Numbered from the stretch's first letter, positions 1-8,257 are shown. The stretch: 64,000 nucleotides of DNA from Paraburkholderia agricolaris (GCF_009455635.1 NZ_QPER01000002.1:1426001-1490000), one strand, 5' to 3'. Numbers and translations: made by a program. Notes: generated by a model from the letters alone, not told the origin.

Positions 1-2
1 AG

Positions 3-173
3 GCAAACGGCGGCGCGACCTTCTGGGGTAAAAACATCCTCGACGTCTCGCAGTACATTCTGATTCTCGAAGAGGGGGCGTACTTCCAGGCCCTCGCAGA
101 GTCGCTTGGCGGGTCGAAGGAGTTCGGCCCCGGCGTGCTCGAACAGCAATGGAAGATGACCGGACTAGCCTGA
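3..173 (+). CDS. C-terminal end of an unidentified protein (partial)
   Basis: The reading frame is open from the left edge to a TGA at 171-173 and gives the last 56 residues of a protein whose start lies outside the window. The tail is mixed hydrophobic and acidic, with an aromatic stretch (FWGKNILDVSQYILILEEG) and no membrane segment or recognisable catalytic motif. Codon use is GC-rich like its neighbours, so I believe it is coding. Its position just upstream of a sigma-54 regulator of the SfnR type suggests, but does not show, a role in sulfur metabolism. I do not recognise the family. Confidence 0.55.
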   Translation, partial: ANGGATFWGKNILDVSQYILILEEGAYFQALAESLGGSKEFGPGVLEQQWKMTGLA

Positions 174-250
174 GAGCCGGCGTGAACGGCAGCCAGTGAC
201 GACAGGCGGCGCGGAGCAATCAGCCGGGCTGCTGTCGTATCGACGCAGCC

Positions 251-266
251 GGGCAGCGTTATTGCC
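251..266 (+). promoter_or_regulatory. possible sigma-54 (-24/-12) promoter of the regulator gene
   Basis: The sequence GGGCAGCGTTATTGCC has GG at 252-253 and GC at 264-265, exactly the 12-base step of a sigma-54 promoter, with a good TTGC -12 box but an imperfect -24 box. Immediately upstream, 227-250 reads as an interrupted palindrome (GGCTGC ... GCAGCC around GTCG-tat-CGAC). The pair could mean autoregulation of the downstream activator. This is weaker than the other -24/-12 sites in the window. Confidence 0.3.
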
Positions 267-361
267 GGTTCCGTCATACTGTTAGCTCGATGTATTGGTT
301 CGCAACGCATGATCGGCTTGATATTGTCGAGGCTCCCTTTGGATTCCTTGCTGGTCGATCA

Positions 362-1516
362 ATGGCTGTCTTCAGTTTCCCCGATCCCACGTCGCACGCC
401 ATTACGATACGTGCGAAAGCGCTGACATTCGACGACCCGAAGTCGCTGGTGTTGCTCGAACGTATCCATCTGGTCGCGCCGAGCGACGCCACCGTACTCG
501 TCACCGGCGAAAGCGGCACAGGCAAGGAACTGATTGCACGGCTCGTGCATTCACTGAGTGAACGCCGTGACGGGCCGTTCGTGGCGGTAAATTGCGGCGC
601 CTTCTCGGAGACGCTGATCGAGAGCGAATTGTTCGGTCACGAACGAGGCGCGTTCACCGGCGCGATCAGCAGTCAGCCGGGCTGGTTCGAATCGGCCAAT
701 CGCGGCACGCTGTTTCTCGACGAAGTGGGAGACTTGCCGCTTGCCGCCCAGGTCAAGCTGCTGCGTGTATTGCAGGAGCGCGAAGTGGTGCCGGTAGGCT
801 CGCGCAAAACAGTCAAGATCGACGTGCGTCTGGTTACTGCGACCAACGTGAATCTCGAAGCCGCGGTACGTGCCGGGCACTTTCGGGAGGATCTGTATTA
901 CCGCCTGAACGTCGTCAAACTGAACCTGCTGCCATTGCGTGAGCGGCCGGGCGATATCGGACCGTTGATCCAGCACTTTCTCGAGAGCTACGCCAGGCGC
1001 TTGCGGATCACGCCGCCGGCGCTCACAGATGCCGCGCTCGAACGGCTTCATGCACACTCGTGGCCCGGCAATATTCGCGAGCTGGAAAACGTGATTCATC
1101 ATGCGCTGCTGGTGAGCAGCGGCGGTTTCATCGATGTCGCCGATCTGCAGTTTTCCGCGCTCTCGCTGGCGCCTCACACACCGGCAGCAGATGCGCCTGC
1201 GGCAACGGCGGCGCTTGCGGCCAATCCGGCGCGCCGTCCGCGTGATATCGCGGAAGCCACCGGCGCTTTGCGCGAGGCCATCGTCGATCTGCTGGAACTC
1301 GGCACGCCCAGGCTCTGGCAGCACATCGAAGACACCGTCTATCGCAGCACCTTCGAATTCTCCGAGAACAATCAGCTGCGTACCTCACGCCTGCTCGACT
1401 TGTCGCGCAACATCGTGCGGGCGCGGCTCGCGCAACTCGGCATCCTCAAGCTGCGTGACGCCGGCGAGCCGGATTCCGCCGACGCGAGCGAAGCCGGCGA
1501 CCGCCGTCAGGCGTGA
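362..1516 (+). CDS. sfnR: sigma-54-dependent transcriptional activator, SfnR-like, without sensory domain
   Basis: This 384-residue protein is an AAA+ enhancer-binding activator. Visible motifs are Walker A (GESGTGKE), the sigma-54 contact loop (GAFTGA within [13 protein letters not shown]), Walker B ([10 protein letters not shown]), a sensor/arginine-finger region ([12 protein letters not shown]) and [11 protein letters not shown], followed by a Fis-type helix-turn-helix at the extreme C-terminus. Only about 35 residues precede the AAA+ domain, so there is no receiver, GAF or PAS sensor; control is probably by its own expression, as known for SfnR of Pseudomonas. An in-frame ATG at 290 would add 24 residues, but the start at 362 (MAVFSF...) fits the family better. 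Its stop overlaps the convergent permease gene by 10 bp. The neighbouring genes and their -24/-12 promoters make it the likely regulator of this locus. The family call is strong; the sfnR label is by similarity and context. Confidence 0.85.
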   Translation: MAVFSFPDPTSHAITIRAKALTFDDPKSLVLLERIHLVAPSDATVLVTGESGTGKELIARLVHSLSERRDGPFVAVNCGAFSETLIESELFGHERGAFTGAISSQPGWFESANRGTLFLDEVGDLPLAAQVKLLRVLQEREVVPVGSRKTVKIDVRLVTATNVNLEAAVRAGHFREDLYYRLNVVKLNLLPLRERPGDIGPLIQHFLESYARRLRITPPALTDAALERLHAHSWPGNIRELENVIHHALLVSSGGFIDVADLQFSALSLAPHTPAADAPAATAALAANPARRPRDIAEATGALREAIVDLLELGTPRLWQHIEDTVYRSTFEFSENNQLRTSRLLDLSRNIVRARLAQLGILKLRDAGEPDSADASEAGDRRQA

Positions 1517-2286
1517 TCGCGCCAGCGCAGCAAGCGCTGTGCGACGCGCTCGCACAGCATGCCCATTGCCACCGCCAGCACCGTGACGCCTGTCACGCAT
1601 ACCAGCAGCACGTCCACGCGCGCGCCGGCCTGCGCTGTCTGCATCAGATTGCCGACGCCAGCCCCGGCGTTGAATAACAGTTCGCTGCTGGTCGCCGTAA
1701 TCCATGCGAACGGTACCGCTTGCAGAATGCCGGCGAACACGTCCGGCAACGCACCTGGAATCAGCACGTCGCGCAGCCAGCCACGCCGCGTCAATTCGTA
1801 CGACTGCGCGAGTTCGAAATAACGCTGATCGATACGGCGCAGTCCATCGAAACTGCTTGTCACCATCGGATAGAAAGCCGCGAGGAAGACGATGAATACC
1901 TTGGCGAACTCGCCCGTGCCGCACCAGAGACTGATCAATGGAATCAAGCCGAGCAGCGGGACGTGGCGCAGGGCCTGAAATAACGGATGCACCAGTTTTT
2001 CGGCACTGCGCGACAACGCGGTCAACGCGCCTACCGCGACACCGGCGATCGTACCGGTGGCAAGACCCAAGGTAGTGCGACGCAGACTCGCGCCGAGGTC
2101 GACGACCAGTTCTCCGCTTCGGACCAGTTCGAGAAGGGCGCTGAACACCTGCTCGAGCGGCACGAACGCGTACTGATGCACGGCATCACGGTAAGCGGCG
2201 AATTGCCAGAGTCCGAGCAGGACGAGCGGCAGAACAAAGCCGCGGGCGCGTCGGCGTAGCGGGGACGTAGCGTGCAGGGCGATCAT
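1507..2286 (-). CDS. ABC transporter permease, SsuC/TauC type (second permease)
   Basis: A 259-residue inner-membrane protein with about six hydrophobic segments and the BPD_transp_1 core; the EAA-like cytoplasmic loop is visible ([19 protein letters not shown]). It is the last gene of a minus-strand operon. The frame stays open far upstream into the preceding permease gene, but the ATG at 2286 (MIALHATSP) leaves a 26-bp gap to that gene and is the sensible start. It differs clearly from the first permease, so the transporter is probably a heterodimer. The likely cargo is a sulfonate or another organosulfur compound, inferred from context. No gene for an ATP-binding partner follows; the next gene is the convergent activator. 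Confidence 0.85.
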   Translation of the reverse strand: MIALHATSPLRRRARGFVLPLVLLGLWQFAAYRDAVHQYAFVPLEQVFSALLELVRSGELVVDLGASLRRTTLGLATGTIAGVAVGALTALSRSAEKLVHPLFQALRHVPLLGLIPLISLWCGTGEFAKVFIVFLAAFYPMVTSSFDGLRRIDQRYFELAQSYELTRRGWLRDVLIPGALPDVFAGILQAVPFAWITATSSELLFNAGAGVGNLMQTAQAGARVDVLLVCVTGVTVLAVAMGMLCERVAQRLLRWRDHA

Positions 2287-2312
2287 GGAGGGCGTTTTAC
2301 CGGAAGAAGAGT

Positions 2313-3167
2313 TCAACGGTTGGGCGTTTGCCAGCGCAACACGCGGCGCTGCACGAGGGCGATGCTCTGATCGAGGGTGAAGCCGATCAGGCCGATGGCG
2401 ATCACGTCGACCATCACGATGTCGATACGCAGCATCTGTCGCGCCATTTCCATCATTTCGCCAATGCCGCTGTCGGCGCTCAGCAACTCGACCGCGACCA
2501 GCGCGAGCCATGAACGCGCAATCGCAATGCGAATGCCGGTGAGTAGCGACGGAATGGCCGAAGGCAATAGCACGTCGCGCAACAACCCGGCGCGACCCAA
2601 CCCATAGTGACGCGCCATTTCGATCAGATCGCGCGGTACGCCTTGCACCCCGCCGTAGGTGGCCAGCGCGACGGGAAAGAACACGGCTTTGGCGACCACG
2701 ACCACCTTCAACGGTTCATCGATGCCGATGAGCAGAATCAGGATTGGGATCAGCGTGAGCGTCGGCACCTGCCGCGGAATGTCGAAGAGCGGGCGTACGT
2801 AGTCGGAGAAGGTACGGTTCACGGCGAGCAGGGTGCCGCACGCGATGCCGGACAGGCAGCCCCACGCAAAACCGGTTGCCAGACGACGCAACGTGATCAG
2901 CAGGTTGTCCTGCAGATCGCCGCCGGCAGCAAGCGTACGGAAGGTGTCGTAGACCTTGTGCGGCGGGACGAGGAGCTGCGGCGCGAACCAGTGTTGCGCG
3001 CTTGCGTACCACCAGAGCAGAAACAGCAGTGCCGGCGAAACCCACCACAGCAACCAGGAAACGTGGCGCGTCAAGGCACGCGCCTGGGCGAACGCTGCGG
3101 ATGGCGTGGATGGTATGGGTGGGTTGGATGCCGTGGCATCCACCACCGTATCAACGGTTTGCGACAT
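2313..3167 (-). CDS. ABC transporter permease, SsuC/TauC type (first permease)
   Basis: A 284-residue permease with a cytoplasmic N-terminus of about 40 residues, six predicted membrane helices and the EAA loop (GLGRAGLLRDVLLPSAIPS). The BPD_transp_1 fold and the motif placement match permeases for sulfonate, taurine and nitrate-type ABC importers. The start at 3167 (MSQTVD) overlaps the end of the binding-protein gene by 17 bp; an ATG at 3185 is also possible. Overlap on one side and a short gap on the other indicate translational coupling within one operon. The substrate is inferred only from neighbours. Confidence 0.85.
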   Translation of the reverse strand: MSQTVDTVVDATASNPPIPSTPSAAFAQARALTRHVSWLLWWVSPALLFLLWWYASAQHWFAPQLLVPPHKVYDTFRTLAAGGDLQDNLLITLRRLATGFAWGCLSGIACGTLLAVNRTFSDYVRPLFDIPRQVPTLTLIPILILLIGIDEPLKVVVVAKAVFFPVALATYGGVQGVPRDLIEMARHYGLGRAGLLRDVLLPSAIPSLLTGIRIAIARSWLALVAVELLSADSGIGEMMEMARQMLRIDIVMVDVIAIGLIGFTLDQSIALVQRRVLRWQTPNR

Positions 3168-4302
3168 TCGTCGTAGCGCTCGCATCCCAGTAGTGTTCCA
3201 GCTTGAGTTCCTTCAACGCGTTGTTCACGAACTGTGGCGCGAGCAGGCTATTGACGTCCACACCGCCGGACGTGAGTCTGGCCTGCTGGCTATAGGCCGA
3301 CACATCGCGGTAATGCGCGCTGAGCGACGGTGTGAAAAGCGGCGCCCATTGTTCCTTCCATGGCTGTTTTTCGTCGTCGTACTCGCGCCGCACCACGTTT
3401 TCAGGTTGACCCGAAGCACTGAGAATCTTGATGAACGCATCGCGATTCTGCGTTTGCGAGATCCAGTAGGCCGCTCGTACATAGGCGGTTGCGACCAATT
3501 GCGTGACGTCGGGGTACTGACGCACGAAATCGTCGGAGGCCCAGAGTTCCGCACGCATCTTCCATGCGTCGGGGGCTTCCTTGGTCGACCAGATGATCTT
3601 GCCGACCTGCTTGTCCACTAGCGGATAAGCGTCCGACAGCGTAAAGAATCCGTCCACCCGGCCCGCGCTGACGGCGGCGGCGCCCGCTTGCGGGTCGAGG
3701 TTGTAGATCTTGAAGTCGGACAGTTTCAGGCCGTTGGCCGCCAGCAGTTTGCCGAACGTGACTTCCCACGGGCGGCCGCGATTGAGCGCAATCCGCTTGC
3801 CTTTCAGATCGACGATCGACTTCGCCGTCGAGTTGGCCGGCACCACCAGATAGGTGTTGCTGCCCACGCCGCCCGGCACAATCAGTTTCGTATGCGTGCC
3901 GGACGCGTTGACCACGACCGAGGGCAGGTCACCGTAGCCGGCGAAGTCGATGCTGTGATTCGTGAAGGCCTCGTTGACCAGCGTGCCCACGGCGGCGGTC
4001 GAGACCGGCACCCATTGCAGCTGGATATGGCGTGCGGCAAGCGCTTTTTCCAGCGACTTGTCGGCGTCGATTAAAGCGGACGCACCCGCGTACTGCGTTT
4101 TGCCGCCGCTTGAATAGGCGACCACGGCGATTCGCACGACTTTCGGCGCGTCCTCGGCGCGTGCGAGGGAGGGGCCCAGCAGCGCGGTAGCGGTGAGCGG
4201 CAGTGTCATCGACCATGCGACGAACGCGCGCCTTAACGCGCGCCTTAACGCACGCCTTAACGCAGGCCTCAACAACGGGGAGAGAGCAAATGAGCGTTTC
4301 AT
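3151..4302 (-). CDS. periplasmic aliphatic-sulfonate-type substrate-binding protein
   Basis: A 383-residue exported binding protein of the SsuA/TauA (NMT1/THI5-like, type II) family. After a very basic n-region the hydrophobic core and cleavage site (SLARAED) are near residues 20-46. The mature part has the lobe pattern of the family (YGDLPSVVVNASG, STAKSIVDLKGKRIALNRG, ASDDFVRQYPDVTQLV). The n-region contains a repeated ALRR unit encoded by near-identical 12-bp repeats at about 4229-4267, unusual for a signal peptide. The start at 4302 (MKRSFALSP) is chosen over an in-frame ATG at 4359 because it places the signal peptide normally. The gene lies 53 bp after the DszB-like gene and runs into the first permease. 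Confidence 0.85.
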   Translation of the reverse strand: MKRSFALSPLLRPALRRALRRALRRAFVAWSMTLPLTATALLGPSLARAEDAPKVVRIAVVAYSSGGKTQYAGASALIDADKSLEKALAARHIQLQWVPVSTAAVGTLVNEAFTNHSIDFAGYGDLPSVVVNASGTHTKLIVPGGVGSNTYLVVPANSTAKSIVDLKGKRIALNRGRPWEVTFGKLLAANGLKLSDFKIYNLDPQAGAAAVSAGRVDGFFTLSDAYPLVDKQVGKIIWSTKEAPDAWKMRAELWASDDFVRQYPDVTQLVATAYVRAAYWISQTQNRDAFIKILSASGQPENVVRREYDDEKQPWKEQWAPLFTPSLSAHYRDVSAYSQQARLTSGGVDVNSLLAPQFVNNALKELKLEHYWDASATTNVANR

Positions 4303-4355
4303 GATGTGCGGATCAGACCTTGAACGTAGTGTGTGGAAGCGGGCGGCGCATTCGT

Positions 4356-5432
4356 TCATGCCCGGCGCTTAAGTGGCGAATGCAGCGCATCGGCCATCGG
4401 GCGCGGATCGATCCAGTCGGCGATCTCGAAGTCGGCTTCGAGGAAACCCCACTCGAACAGGAACTTCTTGAAGTCGTCGAGCGCCGCGACCGATTCGGCT
4501 TCGAGGTTTACGCCGAGGTGGTGATGCAGGTTGCCGCCATAGGCCGCGTGAACCCACTCGACCGCCGAAGCGGTTTCGTGCGATACGTATTGCGCGGTTT
4601 CGTCAGGATGCGTGCGCGCCCAGTCGCCCGCGGCGACCACGAGCTTCAGAAAGCCGGCGACGATATCCGGATGATTGGCGAGCACTTCCGCGTTCACCGT
4701 GAGCGGACGCGGCGTGCCGTTGTTATTGCGGATATGCGGTTCTGGATGAAACCCGATATCGATTACCACTTGCGCTCCGATCAGTTGCGCCACCTCCAGG
4801 CCAACCGAGCCCTTCACGTAGATCGCATCCACCGCGCCGCGCAACAGGGCGCTCGCTTCGGCGGCATACAACGCGCGGCTCGAAAGGCCGAGCGGCAAGG
4901 TAAAGAGCTCCGTGGCGGGATCGTCTCCGACAGCCTGCAGCGTGCGGGCTTCAACATCGATCAACTCGACATCGCGCGTTGTCATGCCCTCCAGGCTCAG
5001 TGCATTGAGGAAGCCACGCAATGCGGATGCGCGAAAAATGTCGATGCGATCAGTCGGGCGGCGCGGAATCGCGAGGCGCCGGCCGCGTAGCTGCTTCACC
5101 GACTGAATGCCGGAGCCCGGCAGCGTCAGGACCAACTGCGATTCATCGACCCACGATAAACCGATCACGCGCGTATCCGCTCGATGCGAGCGCGCCCACA
5201 TCGCCGGGATGCTGCCGCCCTGACGAAACGACATCGCCAGCGTGTGATCGCTGATCGACGACGCGTCGTGTCCGGCCGAGTCGCGCAATGAGCGGATCGC
5301 GACGCCGTCGGCCGACGATTCGCCGTTGAGCCAGCCGAGATGCACGGCGATGCCGAGCGGCGTCGGTACCGGTGAACGTGCGTACCAGAAGGGATGCTGT
5401 TTGTCCGATGACGAATCGGGCCTGTCTGTCAT
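4356..5432 (-). CDS. DszB-like desulfinase-fold protein, catalytic Cys and His replaced
   Basis: A 358-residue cytoplasmic protein (no signal peptide) with the fold of DszB, the enzyme releasing sulfite from 2'-hydroxybiphenyl-2-sulfinate. The family pattern is visible as WYARSPVPTPLG near residue 16 and SFRQGGSIPAMW near 68. In DszB the triad is Cys27, His60 and Arg70 (recalled from the literature). Here the equivalents are Ser20 (codon TCA), Ile60 and Arg70, whereas the two paralogues at 7128 and 10380 keep Cys, His and Arg. It is therefore probably not a desulfinase and may bind a substrate or have another activity. It is the first gene of the transporter operon; the ATG at 5432 follows a GGAAA ribosome site and a -24/-12 promoter at 5510-5525. 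Automatic pipelines may label it an ABC substrate-binding protein because the folds are related. Confidence 0.8.
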   Translation of the reverse strand: MTDRPDSSSDKQHPFWYARSPVPTPLGIAVHLGWLNGESSADGVAIRSLRDSAGHDASSISDHTLAMSFRQGGSIPAMWARSHRADTRVIGLSWVDESQLVLTLPGSGIQSVKQLRGRRLAIPRRPTDRIDIFRASALRGFLNALSLEGMTTRDVELIDVEARTLQAVGDDPATELFTLPLGLSSRALYAAEASALLRGAVDAIYVKGSVGLEVAQLIGAQVVIDIGFHPEPHIRNNNGTPRPLTVNAEVLANHPDIVAGFLKLVVAAGDWARTHPDETAQYVSHETASAVEWVHAAYGGNLHHHLGVNLEAESVAALDDFKKFLFEWGFLEADFEIADWIDPRPMADALHSPLKRRA

Positions 5433-5509
5433 GTGTGTTTTCCATATCGAGGTTCGTCCTGCGCACCGGCCGGCGCGCGAAAGCGGTAGCGGCGGCGCGG
5501 ACGGATAAA

Positions 5510-5525
5510 TGCAAATTCCAGGCCA
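5510..5525 (-). promoter_or_regulatory. sigma-54 promoter of the transporter operon
   Basis: On the minus strand the sequence reads TGGCCTGGAATTTGCA. It has GG and GC elements exactly 12 bases apart and an excellent TTTGCA -12 box, against the consensus TGGCACG-N4-TTGCW. A start would lie near 5500, about 68 bases before the ATG at 5432. Enhancer-like dyads at 5623-5691 are 100-165 bases upstream, the normal working distance for a sigma-54 activator. Confidence 0.65.
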
Positions 5526-5622
5526 GGCACGCGCGGTCGCCGTGGCAGGCCTCGGTAGGCATGCGGCTCGGCTGCGCACGCCGGGGCAGGCTGTGCGGAT
5601 CGGGTGGCGGCCGCGCGGGCGA

Positions 5623-5691
5623 GTGTTGCTGCAGCAGCAGTTGCGCGAAGCGGTGTTGCGCTGGCAACACGTGGGGTGCTGATGCAGCACC
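5623..5691. promoter_or_regulatory. cluster of three enhancer-like dyads between divergent sigma-54 promoters
   Basis: Three dyads lie in the intergenic region. Dyad 1 (5623-5640) is GTGTTGC-TGCA-GCAGCAG. Dyad 2 (5653-5670) is GTGTTGC-GCTG-GCAACAC, a perfect 7-bp inverted repeat. Dyad 3 (5675-5691) is GGTGCTG-ATG-CAGCACC, also perfect but with a shorter spacer. Centres are 30 and 21.5 bp apart, near whole helical turns. The same 18-bp form recurs upstream of the TonB receptor at 11565-11582. They are the natural candidates for binding of the SfnR-like activator and could serve both divergent promoters. Confidence 0.6.
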
Positions 5692-5805
5692 TGGTGCGCG
5701 CTCCGTCAGAGCCGGGATCGATGCGGACCGACACGGGCCGATGGGGCCGCAACGCGTGTGGCCATCGCGCATTCACATGCCGATCGGAGACCGGTTAATT
5801 GCAAT

Positions 5806-5821
5806 TGGCATAGGCCGTGCT
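5806..5821 (+). promoter_or_regulatory. sigma-54 promoter of the monooxygenase-desulfinase-TonB operon
   Basis: The sequence TGGCATAGGCCGTGCT matches the -24/-12 layout, with GG at 5807-5808 and GC at 5819-5820, 12 bases apart. Transcription would start near 5832, about 66 bases before the monooxygenase ATG. The -12 box (GTGC) is slightly off consensus. The dyads at 5623-5691 lie 115-185 bases upstream. Confidence 0.6.
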
Positions 5822-5897
5822 TAGAGAGGTGCCGAAGCGGTTGCGGCTCGTGTCAGTGCGAGTCCGACCTGACGCTTAAACCAAGGAGAACAGATCA

Positions 5898-7079
5898 ATG
5901 GCTGTCGAATTTCTGTGGCGCTTGCCGATGCATGGCGACGGCAGACGCGCGCACGACCGGCATACCCGTGGCGAATGGAATAACCAGACGGCCTCGCGGG
6001 TCGCGCCGAAAACGGATAGCGACGAGTTCGGCTACATCGACTACCTGTCCCAGGTGGCGCGCGCAGCGGACCTGGTCGGCTTTCATGGCGCGTTGATTCC
6101 GATCTTCCGCTTTACGGAGGAGCCGTGGGTGGTGGCCGCCGCGCTGGCGCGTGAAACCCGCAACCTGCGTTTGCTGATCGCGATGCAGCCATGGTTCATG
6201 CATCCGGCGTATGCCGCGCAAATGGCCGCCAGTCTGCAGCGGATCAGCCGCGGCCGGGTGGAGTGGAACATCGTGACGGGCGGTGGCGGAGCCGATCAGC
6301 GCGCGTACGGCGACTTTATCGATCATGACAGTCGTTACGCCCGCACCGATGAATTTCTCGACGTGGTGAAGGGCTACTCCGCCGGAGCGCCCTACACGCA
6401 CAAGGGCCGCTTCTATCAGGTCGAAGAAGGCGGCCTGGTCGCGCCGCTCTCCAGTCAGTCCGTGCCGCGCATCTATCTGGCTGGCGCCAGCGACGCCGCG
6501 ATGGCGGTGGCCGCCAAACACGGCGACGTGCATCTGAGTTGGGGCGAGCCGCTGGCCAAACAGAAGGAGGTGATCGACCGCGCCCGCCAGGCGCTCGATG
6601 CGCAAAACGCGGAGCGCGATCTGCGCTTCGGCATGCGCATCGACATTCTCGCGCGAGAGACGGAAGAGCAGGCGTGGGCCGAGTTGCGGCAGATGTTCGC
6701 CACCGTCAGCGAAACGACGCAACTGGGTGGCACGCGGCGCGCATCAGGCGTGGGCGATTCGGAGTCGGTTGGGGCAAAGCGGCAGTTCGCGCTGCACCAG
6801 GGCAATACCCAGCATTTCGACGATCTGATTGTCGGGCCGAACCTGTGGGCCGGCATGTCGAAGATCCGCGGCGGTCCCGGCTGCGTGATCGTGGGCAGCC
6901 ACGAGCAGGTCGCCGAGCGGCTGGCCGAGTACGTGGACATTGGCGTATCGACCTTCATTCTGGCGAGCAATCCACATCTGGAAGAGGCGTACCGCGTGGG
7001 CGAGGAGGTTTTACCGCTGGTGGCGGGAGCGATCGATGCGCGCAGAACGGCCTCGGCATTGCGGGTCGCGCTGGCGTAA
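5898..7079 (+). CDS. SsuD-like FMNH2-dependent monooxygenase with altered active site
   Basis: A 393-residue luciferase-like (LLM class) flavin-dependent monooxygenase, closest in pattern to alkanesulfonate monooxygenase SsuD: FLWRLPMHGDGR at the N-terminus, NIVTGGG mid-protein, and NLWAGMSKIRGG and NPHLEEAYRVGE near the C-terminus. SsuD cleaves C-S bonds using reduced flavin from a separate reductase. Aligned by eye to E. coli SsuD from memory, Arg226 and Arg297 are kept, but Cys54, His228 and Tyr331 correspond to Thr, Asp and Asn. This suggests a substrate other than simple alkanesulfonates, perhaps a sulfone or a sulfinate precursor. The start has a strong AAGGAG site. It leads the plus operon, 48 bp before a DszB-like gene. 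No flavin reductase gene is in the window. Confidence 0.8.
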   Translation: MAVEFLWRLPMHGDGRRAHDRHTRGEWNNQTASRVAPKTDSDEFGYIDYLSQVARAADLVGFHGALIPIFRFTEEPWVVAAALARETRNLRLLIAMQPWFMHPAYAAQMAASLQRISRGRVEWNIVTGGGGADQRAYGDFIDHDSRYARTDEFLDVVKGYSAGAPYTHKGRFYQVEEGGLVAPLSSQSVPRIYLAGASDAAMAVAAKHGDVHLSWGEPLAKQKEVIDRARQALDAQNAERDLRFGMRIDILARETEEQAWAELRQMFATVSETTQLGGTRRASGVGDSESVGAKRQFALHQGNTQHFDDLIVGPNLWAGMSKIRGGPGCVIVGSHEQVAERLAEYVDIGVSTFILASNPHLEEAYRVGEEVLPLVAGAIDARRTASALRVALA

Positions 7080-7127
7080 GCCGGTGGCGCTCAGGTCCAC
7101 CGACAACAACAACCAAGGAATCCAACA

Positions 7128-8213
7128 ATGAGTACAACCGTTGCGCAAGCCGCGACGTCCACCGCACTGTGGTACACCCGCTGTCCCGTGCCGACCGCGC
7201 TCGGCATTGCGGTTCACCGTGGCTGGTTCGACGAGGAGTTCGGACCGGACGGCATCACCCTGAATTCGCTGCAGGAGACCCGCGAGCCTGCCAAACGCGA
7301 GTCGCATTTCGATCACAGCTTGCCCTCGTCGTTTCGTCAGGGCGGCAACATCCCGGCGCTGTGGGCACGTTCACGAGGCGCAGCGACGCGCGTCGTCGGC
7401 CTTTCCTGGACCAATGAATTCCAGGCGATCGTCACGCTGCCCCGAAGTGGCATCCGCCATGCGCGCGATCTGCGCGGACGGCGTCTCGGTTTGCCCCAGC
7501 ATGCGATCAGTATCGACTTCTGGCGCGCTGCGGCGCTCAAGGGTTTTCTAACCGCGCTTGAGCTCGAAGGTCTCGGACACGGCGACGCGCAATGGGTCGA
7601 TCTACCCGAGCCGACGCGCGCCGAGGCTGAAGCGCGGATCGCTATCGGCCGCCTGGAGGACGCGCCAGGAAATGCATCGCCGTTTCGCCGGCCGCATGAG
7701 TACGGGCTCGAGGTTGCTGCGCTGGTGCGCGGCGATGTCGATGCGATTTTCGTGAAGGGCGTGGCCGGACTCGAAACCGTGCATCTGATCGACGGGCACG
7801 TGGTGATCGACCTGGGCGCGCATCCCGATCCGTTGGTACGTATCGGCAACGGCACGCCGCGCACTTTGACAGTGGATCAGGCGCTCATCGACGAGCGCCC
7901 CGATCTCGTCAGCCGGTTCGTGTCCGTCGTGGTGGCGGCCGGCGACTGGGCGACGAAACATCCGGCCGAGACCGTTGCCTACATCGGCCGTGAGACCCGT
8001 TCATCGGACGAGTGGGTGCGCTACGCGTATGGCAGCGAAGTGCACCGGCATCTGGAAACCAATCTCACGCAGACCTCGATCGACGGTCTGGTGGCGTTCA
8101 AGGACTTCCTGTTCGAGTGGGGCTTTCTCGAACACGACTTCGATGCGCGCGCCTGGGTCGAGCCGCAACCGTACACCGACATATCGAAGTATCGCCGTGC
8201 CTGGGTCGCTTAG
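7128..8213 (+). CDS. DszB-like sulfinate desulfinase with intact catalytic triad
   Basis: A 361-residue cytoplasmic protein of the DszB family, expected to hydrolyse an aryl (or other) sulfinate to sulfite and a desulfurised product. The triad is visible: Cys19 in WYTRCPVPTALG, His60 in SHFDHS and Arg70 in SFRQGGNIP; the His-to-Arg spacing of 10 equals that of DszB. It lacks a signal peptide, so it is not a normal ABC binding protein despite the related fold. An AAGGA site precedes the ATG. It sits between the SsuD-like monooxygenase and tonB, giving a plausible oxygenase-then-desulfinase order as in the dsz (4S) pathway. The actual substrate is unknown. Confidence 0.8.
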   Translation: MSTTVAQAATSTALWYTRCPVPTALGIAVHRGWFDEEFGPDGITLNSLQETREPAKRESHFDHSLPSSFRQGGNIPALWARSRGAATRVVGLSWTNEFQAIVTLPRSGIRHARDLRGRRLGLPQHAISIDFWRAAALKGFLTALELEGLGHGDAQWVDLPEPTRAEAEARIAIGRLEDAPGNASPFRRPHEYGLEVAALVRGDVDAIFVKGVAGLETVHLIDGHVVIDLGAHPDPLVRIGNGTPRTLTVDQALIDERPDLVSRFVSVVVAAGDWATKHPAETVAYIGRETRSSDEWVRYAYGSEVHRHLETNLTQTSIDGLVAFKDFLFEWGFLEHDFDARAWVEPQPYTDISKYRRAWVA

Positions 8214-8257
8214 TTGGAGCGCTCTTGCGCGGCGCGCAAACCAGTAAGGAGTAGACC

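Noticed and set aside
5143..5772. 209-codon minus-strand frame over the divergent promoter region
   Set aside because: It overlaps the DszB-like gene in another frame and crosses the sigma-54 promoter and dyads; composition is typical of a shadow.
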